Source: Prorocentrum cordatum (Eukaryota > Sar > Dinophyceae > Prorocentrales > Prorocentraceae). From it: DNA of 64,000 nt. Of the stretch, positions 19,431 to 31,360 are shown piece after piece; the stretch's first letter is position 1; every line of letters starts with the position of its first letter. The DNA is taken from positions 274,569 to 338,568 of the forward strand of contig CAUYUJ010005725.1 in NCBI GenBank assembly GCA_963575745.1. Reading direction: 5' to 3'. A program made the translations under genes and the position numbers. Under the pieces are notes generated by a model. That model did not search any database, was not told the DNA's origin, and saw only the letters and a program-made list of their open reading frames with translations.

Positions 19431-20511
19431 GCCACAAGACAGGACCAATAACCCCATGATGGTGAGAATGATCCCCTGGGGATGATAGTAAAGTTCGGGG
19501 TCCAGGCGGGATTAAAAATTGATGTACCGGAGATACCGATGTTAGGATGTCTGGAGCGGCCTTCAAGCTCGGTCGTCAAAACCCTCCAAGATCCTTCTAG
19601 ACGGCGTTTCGCCTGAGACATCCCCCAAGCATGGTAATAAGGATTATTCATGGTGCTATGCATGAGGTGAAGATCAGAGCTACGATTGGAACTTTGGAGG
19701 GGATGAACAAGTTCGGCCTCCTCGCCTGCTGTGGCAATCGAACCACATGCAATCCCGTGGATAAAAGGATACAAAAAATAAGGGGGGATGCTTTATCATC
19801 GGGGGGGGGTCTGTCAAGCACGTGTCCAGGGGGGTCCTGCCGTGATATCCTTGCGGGTCGGTGCATTACTCCTCTCTCTCCTGCCGCCGACAATGTCGGA
19901 ATGGAGCACGGGTGTTCGCCATTCAAGGCTCATGCTCCTTCCGCCCCTCCCCTCCATTCTTCCAACTACGGCAGCACTGCTCGGCTTCCTCCTCCCTCTC
20001 GTCCGCCTCAACCTGCTCATCTCCCCAAATTCCTCCTTCGCCTCCACATCATCCCCCCTTCTGCATTCGCAAGGCCCACATACCACAACATTTCCGACAC
20101 ATGCCCCCCTCACTCCAAAGATGTCTCTACCGAGGGCTCAGCACTGAGAGCATGTGCACAAGGACTTCACAGCATCCTGACAACTCTTCCCTCCTCCCCT
20201 CCCCCTTACCTCCCTGCCCCTCCTTTTCATCATATCGCTCCTCGTCGTCTTCCTGCGCTCTACAGAACTCAGACAAGAAAACGCGCAGCCAATGTTACAC
20301 TCGTCCTGTCTGTTGGGTGTCGGCGGAATGGCGTGAGACACTTGAACAGCCCATAGAGGTCACAAGGCAAATGCAGCTTCTCTGGGGGGCAGCCGGAGAC
20401 GCGCTGCGTCTCGCTGTTGGAGTGCAGCGGCTGCTTGGAGGTCATTGAGCTGACGGTCGCGAGGGCAGATCTGGGCCGCAGCAAACAGTCTCACTTGGAC
20501 CCCAAGTTGGG

Positions 20512-20533
20512 CTCGAGCCAAAATGGCTACGGA
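20512..20533 (-). other. Relict spliced leader without recognised gene
   Basis: The minus strand reads TCCGTAGCCATTTTGGCTCG then AG, one substitution from the conserved leader. Downstream on the minus strand a frame encodes QVRLFAAAQICPRDRQLNDL and DLQAAAALQQRDAARLRLPP before a stop at about 20360. This could be the start of an old retrogene, but I do not recognise it. Upstream on the plus strand is purine-rich sequence (20590-20660). Confidence 0.75.
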
Positions 20534-21315
20534 GCATTGCGGTGCAAGGAACGACGATACGTAGTATGAGACCTGCGCGCTCCACATCCGAGCCCGCGAA
20601 GAGGAGAGACAGGAGCAGAGGGAGTGGGAGAGGGAGGAGGAGAGAGAACAGGAGGAAGAGGAGAGGAAGGAACGGCAATTAACGAGGCCACGCGGATTCA
20701 TGGGCGATCGACGCACGCACGAGGGCCTTCCAAGCGCCGAGCTCGCAGGCAGCGTTGGCGAGCGTGCGCAGGCAAGCTGCAGTGTTGGACTTCCTCCTCC
20801 TCCGCAGTGTTGCACCACCAGCTGAGCCAGCAGAAACTGCCATCGCACGTGACGATCGCGCTGAAGCCCAGGCGAGCCAAAGCGAGCAGCTCAAGGAGGC
20901 CAAGGCGCGGAGGACAAACGCGAGAGCGTACGCAAACAACGCCCTGAACCCAAAGCGGCCGCTGCGAATCCCCTACGAGTTCTTGTCTCAAATTCTTCAA
21001 TAATCCTGGCCCCCCCGCGTGTTCTTCCCAATCATGGGGGGCCGGATTCCCGCGCCCCGACGCGCGTCCCGACCAGCTCCCATTTTTTGTGGGGCCGGAT
21101 TCTAGTCCCGAACACTTTATTCCCCAATCAGTGCTTGCACTGAAGGGGTCCTGGCGGAGATTGAAAGACTTGGCGAAAATACCGGGCCGACTTCGGTAAG
21201 CGGCCGGGTTCCCGGGTTCCCAGTTCCGGGTTTCCGGGTTCCCTGTTGCTGATTCCAGGCCGATTTCGGTGGGCGGCGGGGTTCCCGTATTTCTCGGTTC
21301 CCAAGTTCCTGGTGG

Positions 21316-21530
21316 ATGTTCTTATCGATCGGCCCCACCATCGGTCTCATTACCCGCCTCTTCATCGATCCCACTATCGATCTCACAGTCGATCTCATGA
21401 TAGATCGCACGAGCGATCTCACGATCGACCGCACTATCAAATTCACTGAATCGACTTCACTATCGGTCTCACGACCGAACTTACGATCGTCCTCAGAATC
21501 TCACGTTCGATCTCAATATCCGTGTCACTA
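21316..21530 (+). repeat. ATCGATCTCAC 12-bp minisatellite
   Basis: Degenerate 12-bp units such as CTATCGATCTCA and CACGATCGACCG. They read as repeating RSHD/RSHY residues by chance. Confidence 0.85.
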
Positions 21531-21707
21531 ATTTTCAAACCACCCACTGACTGGGAATTTCTCTGGTGAAATTGTGGTCCTGGGGCCCCGTGAGGGCCTC
21601 TGGAAGCCGAAAGCAAAAAAAACCAGCCGCCTCACGGAACTGTTGCAAGACGCTGGATGTATATGGCTGTCGGGTCACAACCGGGGCTTCGTCGTTGCCG
21701 CCGTCAG

Positions 21708-21835
21708 TCGCCTGCTCGTTTGCTCTAATCGCCTGCTAGTTTGTTCTGCTCGCCTGCTAGTTTGCTCTGCTCGCCTGCTCGTTTGTTCGTTTGTTCTGCT
21801 CGAGTTTCGATGTTGCTGGCGCCTGCTCGTTTGCC
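21708..21835 (+). repeat. 21-bp tandem repeat
   Basis: CGCCTGCTCGTTTGCTCT-type units, about five copies with T/A variation. Confidence 0.8.
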
Positions 21836-22044
21836 CTGACGCACCGGCGACCGCCTGGGACAACCCGGGCACCCCCGGGACGCTCTCGGCGAGGCGCAGA
21901 GGAGGGAAAAAACACCTCGATGCTGGAGAAAACCTCCCTGGGGACCAGCAGGAGCGTCCAAACACCCGAGACTCCGGACTTCGAGCCGAGTTTTCCAAGC
22001 CGATGGATGCCAGGGTGCCGTGGGTCGCCCCCTCGGGCAGAGCC

Positions 22045-22235
22045 CCCCCCAGGGGGTGGGAGGGAGGAGGACGAGGACAAGGGAGGAGGAGAAGGAGGAG
22101 GAGAGGGAGAGGAGGATGGAGAAGGAGAGGAGAAGGAAAGGAGGATGGAGAAGCAGGAGGAGAGGAGGATGGAGAAGGAGAGGAGGGGAATGGAGAAGGA
22201 GAGTGGAAAACGGAGCAGGAGAAGGGAAAGAAGAG
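22045..22235 (+). repeat. GGAGAAGGA purine tract at the 3' limit of LINE-2
   Basis: Near-pure purine on the plus strand. It lies beyond the point where the second LINE stops being recognisable. Confidence 0.9.
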
Positions 22236-22507
22236 TCTGGGTGGCTGGCGGCCGCCGTAGGCGGTGCGTGGGCGCTGCTGGCTGCCGCGAGGAGGGCCCG
22301 CCTCGGCATGACCTCGTCCTGCCTCCGCGCCCAAGCCCCCTCGGCTCGTCGCCCTTCGGGAGCATGGTCATCAGTGAGAACGGGGCTGGACCTAAACGTC
22401 GTCTTTCGTTTTGTTCTCGTTTTGTTGTTCGTTGTGCTCTCCTGTTTTCGTGTCCCTCCCTCCCAAAACAAAAAACAGACCACGGCCGAAGTCCAGCAAA
22501 ACACCGT

Positions 22508-24050
22508 TCAGGTCGAGCCCCGAGTGAGAAGTTGAAGCTGTATGGGGATAGGGCCGCCGTGGGCGATGGAGGAGGCGTTGTCGGCGAGCGCCTCGATGCA
22601 GTCGGGTGATGCGAGCCAGGCGCGGCAGGGCAGCCCGGCAGGTCCAGGCGCAGAGTCGCCTGCCTCGCGCGCTGCTTCACAAAGATCCTGCGGTCCAGGC
22701 AATTGAAGGTGAATAGGTGGAGCTGGCCGCGGAGGAAACGCGCCGCCCAAGTCGAGCTGCTGGTTAGGGGATGTCGACGGACTTGGCGGCGGTGGCCCCT
22801 GCTCCAGCGCTGGCCTTCGCTGCGAGCCAGCTGCCTGCATTTGTCTCCGAGCTGGCGGTCGTTCTCCTGGCAGGCGGCGCGTGAGCGAACGGCGGCTAGT
22901 TGCCGGCGAGAGTCAGAGACTGCGGGGCTGCTGGCGAAGGCGTCAGCGTCGCTGAGCGCGACGGAGTGGACGAGGGCGCAGATTGCTCAGAGACGAGCAA
23001 CCTCAAGAGGCGCGCGCCACCGAACCACACAGCACGCGCTACGTCGCGGAGCGTCAATGCCCGCGCTTCTCCATGGATGCTCACGCTGTTGTCTATGCTC
23101 TCCGACGGGGGGGATATTGATGATGATATTGATGATATCTCCGACGGGGGGTCCATCCAGGCGATGTCGGCGTCGTTCGGGAAATGAGCGCACCACTGCT
23201 CGTTGTGCAAAACGTCGAAGTGAATGCGGGAATGCGTCGCTCTCCCGGGGTCTCCTGGGCCATTAGGCGAATACAAAACAACCTCATGATCGCAAGCAGG
23301 TTCGCCCGGCCGCTCCAGCGGGCTGCTGTCGCAGGTAAGATGGGCCTCGACATGCGGGAAGTGGTGCGCGTTTGTTGAGATGCAGCAGCGTTTTATGGTG
23401 GCCTCGGTTTGCTCGGAGTTCCACGACGGAGCCTAAGATTTGCTTCCAGCATGTCGTATGATGCTGGCATCGGGCGGCGGCGCTGGTATCGACGGGTCTC
23501 TGCAAACTTTCCGGAGGCAGCTTGGAAACACTGGAGTCGCCGATGAGCGGGAGGTCCCGGGTAGACGGGCTAAGCGCCGCCCGATGCCAAACCCGGTTCC
23601 GTCTGTGGCCGAGAGCGCGGTTGTGAACGGTGAAGGTTGTAGTCTCGCACTGGCGAGAGGCATTCTGAATGCGGATCTCGGCGACGCGGCCACGGGCGAT
23701 CTCGGAGACGTCGCGCGCGAGGCGCTGGTGAGCATGAAGTTAGAGCTCGCGGCTGTCGAAGGATATTCAGAAAGCGGCACCGCCCGCGGTCTCGGAGTTC
23801 CCCGTGAACGCGGAGTCGTAGGACAAGTAGTTGTGCGACGTAGACTCGGCGAACAGCTCGGTCGGTTCCTTTGCCGTGCGACTCCTCGATTGCGGTGACT
23901 GCTCGCAGGCGTACGGAAGTAGCATCGCTTTCGAGGCGTCACGTCTGGCTGCCAGGCGTCCGAGCAAAGCTTGGGAACTCCACGACACGATGCCCGAACC
24001 GTCCCTGGAAGGACGCGTGAGACATGGAGACCACCGAGCGTCAAAGCCAC
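22508..24050 (-). pseudogene. LINE-2 ORF2 remnant: endonuclease-like region and first RT motif
   Basis: About 23990-23770 reads SWSSQALLGRLAARRDASKA and STSHNYLSYDSAFTGNSETA with GGAAF, matching the start of a LINE endonuclease (SWN-type opening, AGG block). About 23500-23380 gives CWKQILGSVVELRANRGHHK, the segment before the terminal SDH. About 23250-23140 gives RIHFDVLHNEQWCAHFPNDA. About 22720-22510 gives EAGDSAPGPAGLPCRAW, the RT fingers motif. Frame changes separate the pieces. Catalytic motifs GDFN and SDH are not clearly preserved. Confidence 0.5.
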
Positions 24051-24129
24051 GACACTGACGCCGATGGGTCTGCGAAGGCGGCGCCGAACTCGGAGACGAG
24101 CTGTTTTTGTAGCAACGCCGTCAATGCCA

Positions 24130-25052
24130 ACAGGTTCAGCAGCGTCAGACCAGCGAACGTTGGACGCCCAGTCGGTTGAGGCACCTCCGGTGACTCGAAC
24201 GATGGGCGTGCCGATGAGATACAAATGTCCTTGAGTGCGGTGCATCCTGGGAAGCATGTGCTGGAACGTGGTTGCCATGAGCATGCTGAGCTCCTTGAGC
24301 TGAACTTTTTCCCGATTCATGCGCGGCAACTTGTCGGTGGAGATGGACAGGCGCTGGGGTCTCTGGGAGGTCTCGATGCTGAAGGAGCGCCAACCCTTGC
24401 CGATGCGGCGCGCCTCGTGCAACTCATGAGCACCAGAAGAGCAGCGAGGTCGCCGCCAGTGAAGGTGAAGGATACGCACTTGCCAGAACCGTTGGAATTG
24501 AGCGTGATTGCATTACTGTCAACGTTGGCCACGGCGAACCCTGCTAGAAGAGAGGCTTTGAGGGCGGTGGCGTTCAACTCTGCAGCAGCGCCACACCAGA
24601 AGGCACCGACGTGAGGTCGGCGGTCCCAGTTTCCAGTGGAGTCAGCGTTGATGGGCGGGTGCATGGCCTCGGCGGCGTCGAAGGCGCGCTTGATGTCGGC
24701 GACGGCGGCGGGGAGGCTCTGGTTGAGGGCTTCAGCTTTGTCAGCGCGTGTCTTGATGCCGGAGATGTTGCGTTCTGCACACTCTTGTCGGCAAGTGAGT
24801 TCCGCCGCGGTCTTGGTGATAGTAGCAAAGAATTGAGCTTGAGAATCGGCGCATGCTTACTGTTGCCGTCTCAGCGGGCGCTGTCGAGGCTGCGTCCACT
24901 TGCCCCTGAAGAAGTGATTGCAATTATGTTTGATGATTTGCGGGCATTTGGTTGGCAGCATGCTTGGCGTCTCCAGCAGCCTCTGGGTCTTGTGCTCTTG
25001 CCATTGTATCCCATGATTGTTCCGCCACTATGGGCTGGGCCGCGCAAGCCAT
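24130..25052 (-). pseudogene. LINE-2 ORF1-like protein (frameshifted)
   Basis: The start ATG at 25052 gives MACAAQPIVAEQSWDTMARA. The frame is broken near 24920. A second frame carries AQFFATITKTAAELTCRQEC, IKTRADKAEALNQSLPAAVA and the RNA-binding-like block NSNGSGKCVSFTFTGGDLAA. A third frame from about 24440 has GKGWRSFSIETSQRPQRLSI and STDKLPRMNREKVQLKELSM, resembling the strand-helix end of an RRM as in other dinoflagellate LINE ORF1s. Not intact. Confidence 0.5.
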
Positions 25053-25155
25053 GGAGGTGAGCGAGTGAAAAAGAAGGGCGAGGATGGAAAGGATCCTGAC
25101 AGAGCCGCGGACAAGCGGTATCCGTCGATAGCCTACGGGCACCGAATGTTGGAGT

Positions 25156-25177
25156 CTTGAGCCAAAACAGCTACGGA
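25156..25177 (-). other. Relict spliced leader at the 5' end of LINE-2
   Basis: The minus strand reads TCCGTAGCTGTTTTGGCTCA then AG; two adjacent internal bases differ from the conserved leader. The next plus-strand bases are GGAGGAGCAGGATGAGGAGG, so it again abuts a purine triplet tract. Confidence 0.8.
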
Positions 25178-25349
25178 GGAGGAGCAGGATGAGGAGGTGG
25201 ACAAGGGGGAGAAGGAAGAGGCCAGCGTCCACGACGCCGGGAGGAAGAGGGGGAAGAGGGAGAGACGAGGAGGATCATAACTAATAACAAAGGAGTAAGA
25301 GAGAGTGGGAAGGAGCAAAGTCGTCAGCGGCGACAGCAAAACCGACAAC

Positions 25350-25498
25350 TAACCAAGCCGACAGCGAAGACGAAATCGACCGAAGCCGACAGGCCCCAGG
25401 CAGCCAAGGGCGCAGCGACGCGGCAACGACAGACGACGACCGACCGAACCGAACCGAATGAACGCAACCGCGTGCGACGCGGCTGAACTGACGGACCC
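25350..25498 (+). repeat. Dispersed repeat B, copy 2
   Basis: See 8269-8418; same order of blocks, same strand. 25500-26140 holds no supported gene. Confidence 0.7.
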
Positions 25499-26386
25499 GC
25501 GTTCATCTTTGAGGAAGAGGAGTTGTGGCATTGCTCGGGGCTGCGCACAGACAGCCCCCCGAAACAGTCCCGCCTGGCCTCAGCAGGCCCCTGCGAGGAG
25601 CCTGGAGCAGTCTCAAAGCACCAAACCTGCGCCCCAGTGGCGCCGCTGGAAGCGCCGCCGGGGCGATGAGACCTCGTTACTCGGGGGGAAGATGGAGGGA
25701 GAGGAGACGATCGGGTGCACCGGGCATGTGCGAGGACGAAGGAGGGGAGGGGCCAGGGGATGCGTTGAAAGAGGATGAAGGGTCATGAAATCGGAAGATA
25801 CCATGGTCCCTGCCATACCATCCCCTCTCCCACCCTGGTCTTCTACCCCCCTCTTGAGCTCCCCCGAGACGAGCGGGCCAAACCAGGACAGGACAAGACA
25901 GCGGCTCGTAGGGAGGCAATGCGGGGCCTCCTCCCCGGCAGTGCGTGAAACACAAGGTGAACCACTGCGCCGGCTGCTCACTAGCAGGATATGATCATTT
26001 GCAGGAGCTGAGCTGAAAAACCTCGAGCCGAGCAGGATCTGGGCAATTCAATGGGGGTGTCACCACTCGAGGGGTCGCCACTTCCTCGAGGCAGCGCCAC
26101 TTCCTGGGAGGCGTTCACAACGACGCCAAACCTCTCAGAAAAATCTGCTCATGCTTCGAGCCTGGCACCTCGATGCTCAGGAGGATCTGGCGACCCCCCC
26201 CCCCTGGTGACCCTCGCCCCTGCGGCTACCGTCGGTCGCTCCAGGATCGCGTCCTGGCAGGGCCCTGGGGCATCCCAGGCAGGCGTCCTGGCAGGTATCT
26301 TCGAGAACCCCCATGGAATCGGACCGTCCTGGTAAAACCGGCCGCTCCAACGAAGCGCCGTGGCAGCAGGTACCTGCGGTCGCTCT

Positions 26387-26635
26387 TGGCACTGCCCGAA
26401 GGATAGAGGACCTCCAAAGGACCGCAAACGCCCAAAAACCACATCGAGCTTCGATGCTGAAACAATGATGCCAGAAAGGAACTGGCGACCTCCCTAGTGC
26501 TGACCCTATTGCACTGCCCGAAAGATGGAGGACCCCCCGAAACGAACCCAGACGTCCAAAAACCTCCTCGAGCTTCGACCCTGAAGCCTCGATGCCCAGG
26601 AGGAACTGGCGATCCCCCATACAGCCGAAAATATA
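26387..26635 (+). repeat. 121-bp tandem duplication
   Basis: GCACTGCCCGAAGGATAGAG (about 26390) recurs as GCACTGCCCGAAAGATGGAG (about 26511). Each is followed by CCCAAAAACC/TCCAAAAACC, CGAGCTTCGA and AGGAACTGGCGA. A partial third unit (GATCTGGCGACC) lies near 26190. Confidence 0.8.
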
Positions 26636-27384
26636 AGCAATCACTTATAGGTTAACAGATCTGCGCCATCTTGCAGGAACTTTCTTGAGACAAGCCTGGG
26701 CAAATTTCGGCTGTCGACGCTGGAGGGGCGAACGAACATTGCTCAAGAAACTTGGCCGGCCTGCCAGCAAGCTGGCCAAGCAACGCTTGCCCAGCTTCTC
26801 GGGAGGAGGTTCCCGAATCAGATGGCTCCATGGTGAGCCCCCCTTGCCACTCGGGGGCATCCAGGAGGGGGGCGTCCAAGAGGGAGGGTGCAGATCATGG
26901 CCGGCGGCGGCCTTGGGGGGGGGGGCGGGGACGTGTTGAAAGCAGAAGAGGCGAGAAGAGGCGCCATGAGATCCCCCCCCTACCCGGACATCCAGCTGCT
27001 CCAATTGTTTGGATGCGTGGGCCTCGGAGGTGCGGACCACTTCTCTATAGGTCCGGTTTTTCGTCCTGAGTTTTTTCCTGCCGCTCCCGAAGCCCAGCGA
27101 GGGCCCCCAGAGGTCGAAACCGGCCAAAAACCACCTGCTCCAGTTCTTTGGAGCGTCGGATCTCAAGATAGTCTTACGATGCTCCAACCTACTTTGGCCG
27201 TTAATCACCAAGAAGAATTTCGTGCATCAAGACAGTAGAGAACCTTGAGGGTTTTCACGTGTCGGACCCTGGAAGGCGATACCCGTTCGACACTGTTTCG
27301 ATGCTTTTCCGGGTGCTCGAAATTATTTCTGGCATGTGGTCCTTAAGTACGATGGGAGCAACATTAGGGCAGTCATCACTCCCC

Positions 27385-27560
27385 TCTTGGCCGCCCCCGA
27401 GCCACTCCCGCCCCGGCGGTCCTCCTCCGCGAGGGCGCGCCTGGCGCGCTCCAGGTCCGCCTCCGGCAGGCCGGCGGCCTCGCCTGGGCTTGTCGTCGTC
27501 GCCGTCGCCGTCGTCGTCGTAGCCGTCGTCGTCGTGCTCGTCTTCGTCGCGTCGCTCCCG
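27385..27560 (-). CDS. Possible small exon with Asp-rich microsatellite
   Basis: The minus strand reads GLPEADLERARRALAEEDRR then GGSGSGAAKR downstream of a GTC/GAC microsatellite (27493-27560). The helix-forming stretch looks coding but no family is recognised. No other supported gene lies in 26640-28600. Confidence 0.2.
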
Positions 27561-29404
27561 CGCGCGCGGAGCAGGACGGGGCGCAGGCGGGGGAAGGGGG
27601 AGAAGGGGGGAGGGGAGAGGCAGGGAGCACAGGGGCAGGATCTGCTGCTCCACCCACGTCCTCTGGCCTCCCATCCCCCTCCACAAGGCAGTCGAAACGC
27701 TGCCACAAGGAGCCCTAAGTAGGGAACAAGGCTCTTCTTTTCCATAGGTGGAACTTCGATTCCTCATAGAAAATCTAAGGAACACCTAAGACAAGCTGCA
27801 AAACAATTGAAGAAAACTGAGCCCCTCCCCAAACGAAGAGGGTTCACTATTCAACGGCCCGACTGTATGTTCCCGAGCGTCCGAGCGTCCCAAGCGTCCC
27901 AACAAGCACGGCGTCCAATGGCTGTCACCGTGACCCTGGCCCGGGAAGTGAGACAGCTGGGACTCGGGGCGTCCAGCCACCATGTGTTCCAGCCTGCCTA
28001 CGCTTTCCCCCGCAGTGCCTCTGGCACCAGCCAGGCGCTTCCCGTTTCGTGCCCTGCCTCCCTGTGGGGCGTCGGGGCGCCGATGCCTGTCTGTCCCGTG
28101 CCGTGAGCGGCCTGGAGTTCCCGAAGATCCGAAGTCTCGATCTCGATCCATGCGGGACCCCAGAAGGCCCGACCCTTCTCCCCAGGGGTTCAGCTCAATT
28201 CTGATCGGCATCTGACGGCCCCGGAGCCTGAAAACGGCCCCCCGAGGCCAGAGGCTGCAAGCACAACCAGCCTGTGCGTTGAATTTTTGGGGAACACGTT
28301 GGACGTCTGGGTCCGGCCGCGCCCCTGTCCCGACCAGCCCGGAGCATCAACCCGACCCCTCCCCCCGTTCTCGTGTTGTTGGTTGCTCGCTGTGCTATGT
28401 TGCGTTGCTCGCGCAGGCAGCCACATGCGAACCCTGCCCCTGGAGCTCTGATATCTGAAACGCCGGCTGGGGTTCAGACTTCGAAGGATGTCTGCCGGCA
28501 AGATCTCGACGGGATGTGTCCGATGCCCCAGCGACGACTGAACCCACAGGGGTTATCAGGGTTCGCAAGTCGTCGTAGATCGCCACCTCCTCGCTCTTCT
28601 CTTCTTTCGTTAGGTGTTCGCTTTTCTTTCTCTGCATGGACTCCCTCGCTTCCTCTGGTGGTGGACTCGGCCTCGCTCCGGACTCTGGGCAAACAAACTT
28701 GATAAGCCCAGATTAGTATCAGGATTGAGCCGGACTAGGCAAGATTGAGCGGGCCCATGCCAGATTCGGTCAGTTTCGTTTACGGATATGCCATCGCCGA
28801 TGCTGAATCCAATCTTCCAGGAGTTGCATCCTAACGCAGTGTGAAGGGGGTGGGCAGGATCAGTGAGCATCGAATCGCGAAATCGGGTCGGATCGGGATG
28901 TGGGTCGGGCCCCATGTGCCGGGGTCGCGAATCGGATTGGCCGCGCCAACATGTACACCACCGCCATGCAAGCATCGGGTTGCATCGGAAATTGGACAGT
29001 CTGTATCGACACGGATCAAACAGGCCGAGATAGACATCGAACCGAAACGATCTGATCCCAATGGGCCCTGGGAAGTGGGTGCGTGCAGCAGGTGCATCGA
29101 ATGCGAAGCCTGCCTGGCAGCAGGTGTCGCAAAACCTCGGAACCCCCCGAGGACCCCCGGGGGGACCCACGGAGGCCCCAGGGCGCTATACCCCGGGACC
29201 TGGGACCCTGCAAGGATCGACGGCTGATCTCTTGCAGCAGGATCTCTTGTTGCACGTACCTGCTGTAGTGGTTGGGCGTCACGTGCCATGCCCACGCCCT
29301 CGGACGTCGCGCCTGCACGGCAGGGCCTGAACGCTGTGGAATCGGCACCCCCGTGGGCCTTCTCAGCGGCCCCAAGACGTGTGGCACGAACACGGATTCT
29401 GCTA

Positions 29405-29475
29405 GATTGCTCTTCTTCTTCTTCTCCTTCTCCTCCTCCTCCTCCTCCTTCTCCTCCTCCTCCTCCTCCTCCCTC
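29405..29475 (+). repeat. (CTT/CTC)n microsatellite
   Basis: Pyrimidine triplets; the surrounding frames on both strands are low complexity. 28600-29400 shows no recognisable gene. Confidence 0.9.
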
Positions 29476-29974
29476 GTCTTCCCTCCCCCTGCTCCTGTCC
29501 ATTCCCCCCCCCCCTTCTCCCTGCCGTACCCCCGCCCCGCCCCTCCCTCTGCCACTCCCTCTCCCCAGCCGCCCCCCAGGTCGTCCCCTCTCCCCTCGAC
29601 CACCCCTTGGCCACCGACTCGGACATGCGAGGGAGACGGGCACGCCAAAACGGCGGCCCGATGCCGCCTGCTGCGCCGCGGCAGGCCCCCCCCGGACGTG
29701 CCAGGGAAACGGACAGCAGCGCGCTGGCAGCAGCAGCAGCAGCTGCAGTGAAAAGATGGCCAGCAAGAGACGAGGCCTCGCGGAGGTGCCGAGAGAACTG
29801 ACAGCAGCGCGCCGGCACCTGCAGCGGCGCCTGCAACAAGCAGAGCAGCCTGCCGACGGCCACGGCCGCAGCTCCTCGCGAAGCGGCGAAGCGGCGAAAG
29901 GGCTCCACCCCCCAGCTTTGGCACGGGCACCGCTCGCCGTCCTCGATGGCCGCCCGCAGGGCCTGAGCCGGGGC

Positions 29975-30137
29975 GCGAGAGAGAGAGAGAGAGTGCCGGA
30001 AAACAACAAAAAATGGCACTGGGGGGCGAGAGAGAGAGAGAGGGAGAGAGAGAGAGAGAGAGAGAAGGAGAGAGGGGGAGAGAGAGAGAGAGAGAGAGAT
30101 GGAGAGAGAGAGAGAGAGAGACTGACTGACTGACTGA
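29975..30137 (+). repeat. (GA)n microsatellite with (GACT)n end
   Basis: GAGAGA runs end in GACTGACTGACTGACTGA. Confidence 0.95.
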
Positions 30138-30439
30138 AGCTGCCCAAGGGGAGGCAGGAATCCGAGGCGCGCCACTCCAAACGATGGGTAGACGGGTAGA
30201 CATAGTCGGCACCACCCCCACCAACGCGAGAAGCCAGTGAGGGTCCTCGTGGTGGTGTCCCCCTGTTTTGTGGCGTCCCGCTCGAAACGCGCATCGTGGA
30301 CGTCTGTCCTCCTGCACGTGGCCCTTTGGTGGTGGTGTCGCTTTTCCTCCCCCTGGCATTCGGGAGAAGACCGGCAGGAAGGTATGACGGGGCGCTGATT
30401 ATCATTTAACCCTATCGATTAGCTACTTCTTCTTGGGTT

Positions 30440-30720
30440 TTTGGGGAAATTCGAGGGTGACCTTCGAATTTCCCAAGAATCTCAATACGTTCTGAAACAA
30501 GACTAAATGCAATATTATTATTCTGGGGCTGGCCTGGGGCTTGAAATTACAAGGTAACCCTGAAATTTCCGAAGAAGAATAAAAGCTTCAAATTATTATT
30601 CTTGGCGTGCGCGGTCCTGCTGCTTTAGCATGGACGGTGAATTTGAGGCGCGCAACGTAAATTATTCTTGGCTGGGCGGGTGGCAAGGAAGGTTTCCCTG
30701 AATTTGCCGGTGGGGGACAG
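30440..30720 (+). repeat. AT-rich repeat block with hairpin
   Basis: GGGAAATTCGA and TCGAATTTCCC form an 11-bp stem at about 30443-30474. AAATTATTATTCT(T/G)GG recurs at about 30513, 30592 and 30657 and again at 37158. It is conspicuously AT-rich against the background. Confidence 0.6.
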
Positions 30721-30769
30721 CCTATCGGGGGAAGCCTATGGAAGCCTGTGAAGGGCGGCCTGCGAGGGG

Positions 30770-31320
30770 CAGACTCTGGGAATCCTTGGGGATCCCTTGG
30801 GAATCCCTAAGGGATTTCTCAGGAATCCTTAGGAATCCCTAGGGCATCCACAAGAATCCCAAGGGAATCCTAAGGAATCCCGAGGGCATCCCTAGGAATC
30901 CCTAGGGAATCCTTAGGAATCCTTCAGGGCTCCTCAAGAATCCTAAGGGAATCCTGAGGGATCCCTTGGGAATCGTCAGGAATCCCTAAGGAATCCTTTG
31001 GAATCCCGAACGTGTCGTTAAGAATCCCCGCGGACTCCAGAAACCCTCGGGAATCCTTATGTCGGGAATCCAAGAGAATCCCTGCGGAATCCTTGGGATT
31101 CAAAGCGGAATCTTCAAGAGTCCCTCGGGAATCCTGAGGAATCTCTCGGCGCTCCCAAAGAATCCCTTCGGAAATCCTCAGGAATCCTTCGGGGATCCTG
31201 CGGGGTCCTCAGGGAATCTTTCGGATTCCCTCGGGGCTTCTTAGGAATCCCTGGTGAATCCCCAAGAATCCCTAGGGCACCCTAAGGAACCCCAAGGGGA
31301 ACCTCAGGAATCCCTAGAAC
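30770..31320 (+). repeat. GGAATCC degenerate minisatellite
   Basis: About 40 loosely spaced GGAATCCCTAAG-like units of 10-15 bp, running up to the flank of the 131-bp satellite. The same GGAATCC heptamer is in that flank. Confidence 0.85.
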
Positions 31321-31327
31321 ATGGCCC

Positions 31328-31360
31328 GGCGCCCTCCGAGGAATCCAGATGACTGCCACC
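31328..31360 (+). repeat. Satellite flank repeat, left copy
   Basis: GGCGCCCTCCGAGGAATCCA followed by GATGACTGCCACC. The same 33-34 bp sequence stands at the right edge (36669) and at 36847. Confidence 0.9.

Larger units (their letters stand above)
22480..25177 (-). mobile_element. LINE-2 of window: spliced-leader-capped, 3'-truncated non-LTR element
   Basis: The minus-strand order is spliced-leader relict (25177-25156), 103-nt leader, ORF1 from ATG 25052, endonuclease-like region (about 24050-23240), linker, and the first RT motif at 22720-22510, after which it is lost near a purine tract. There are multiple frameshifts. The layout parallels the element at 1-5418 but the protein sequences are diverged, so it is a separate family. 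Confidence 0.65.
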
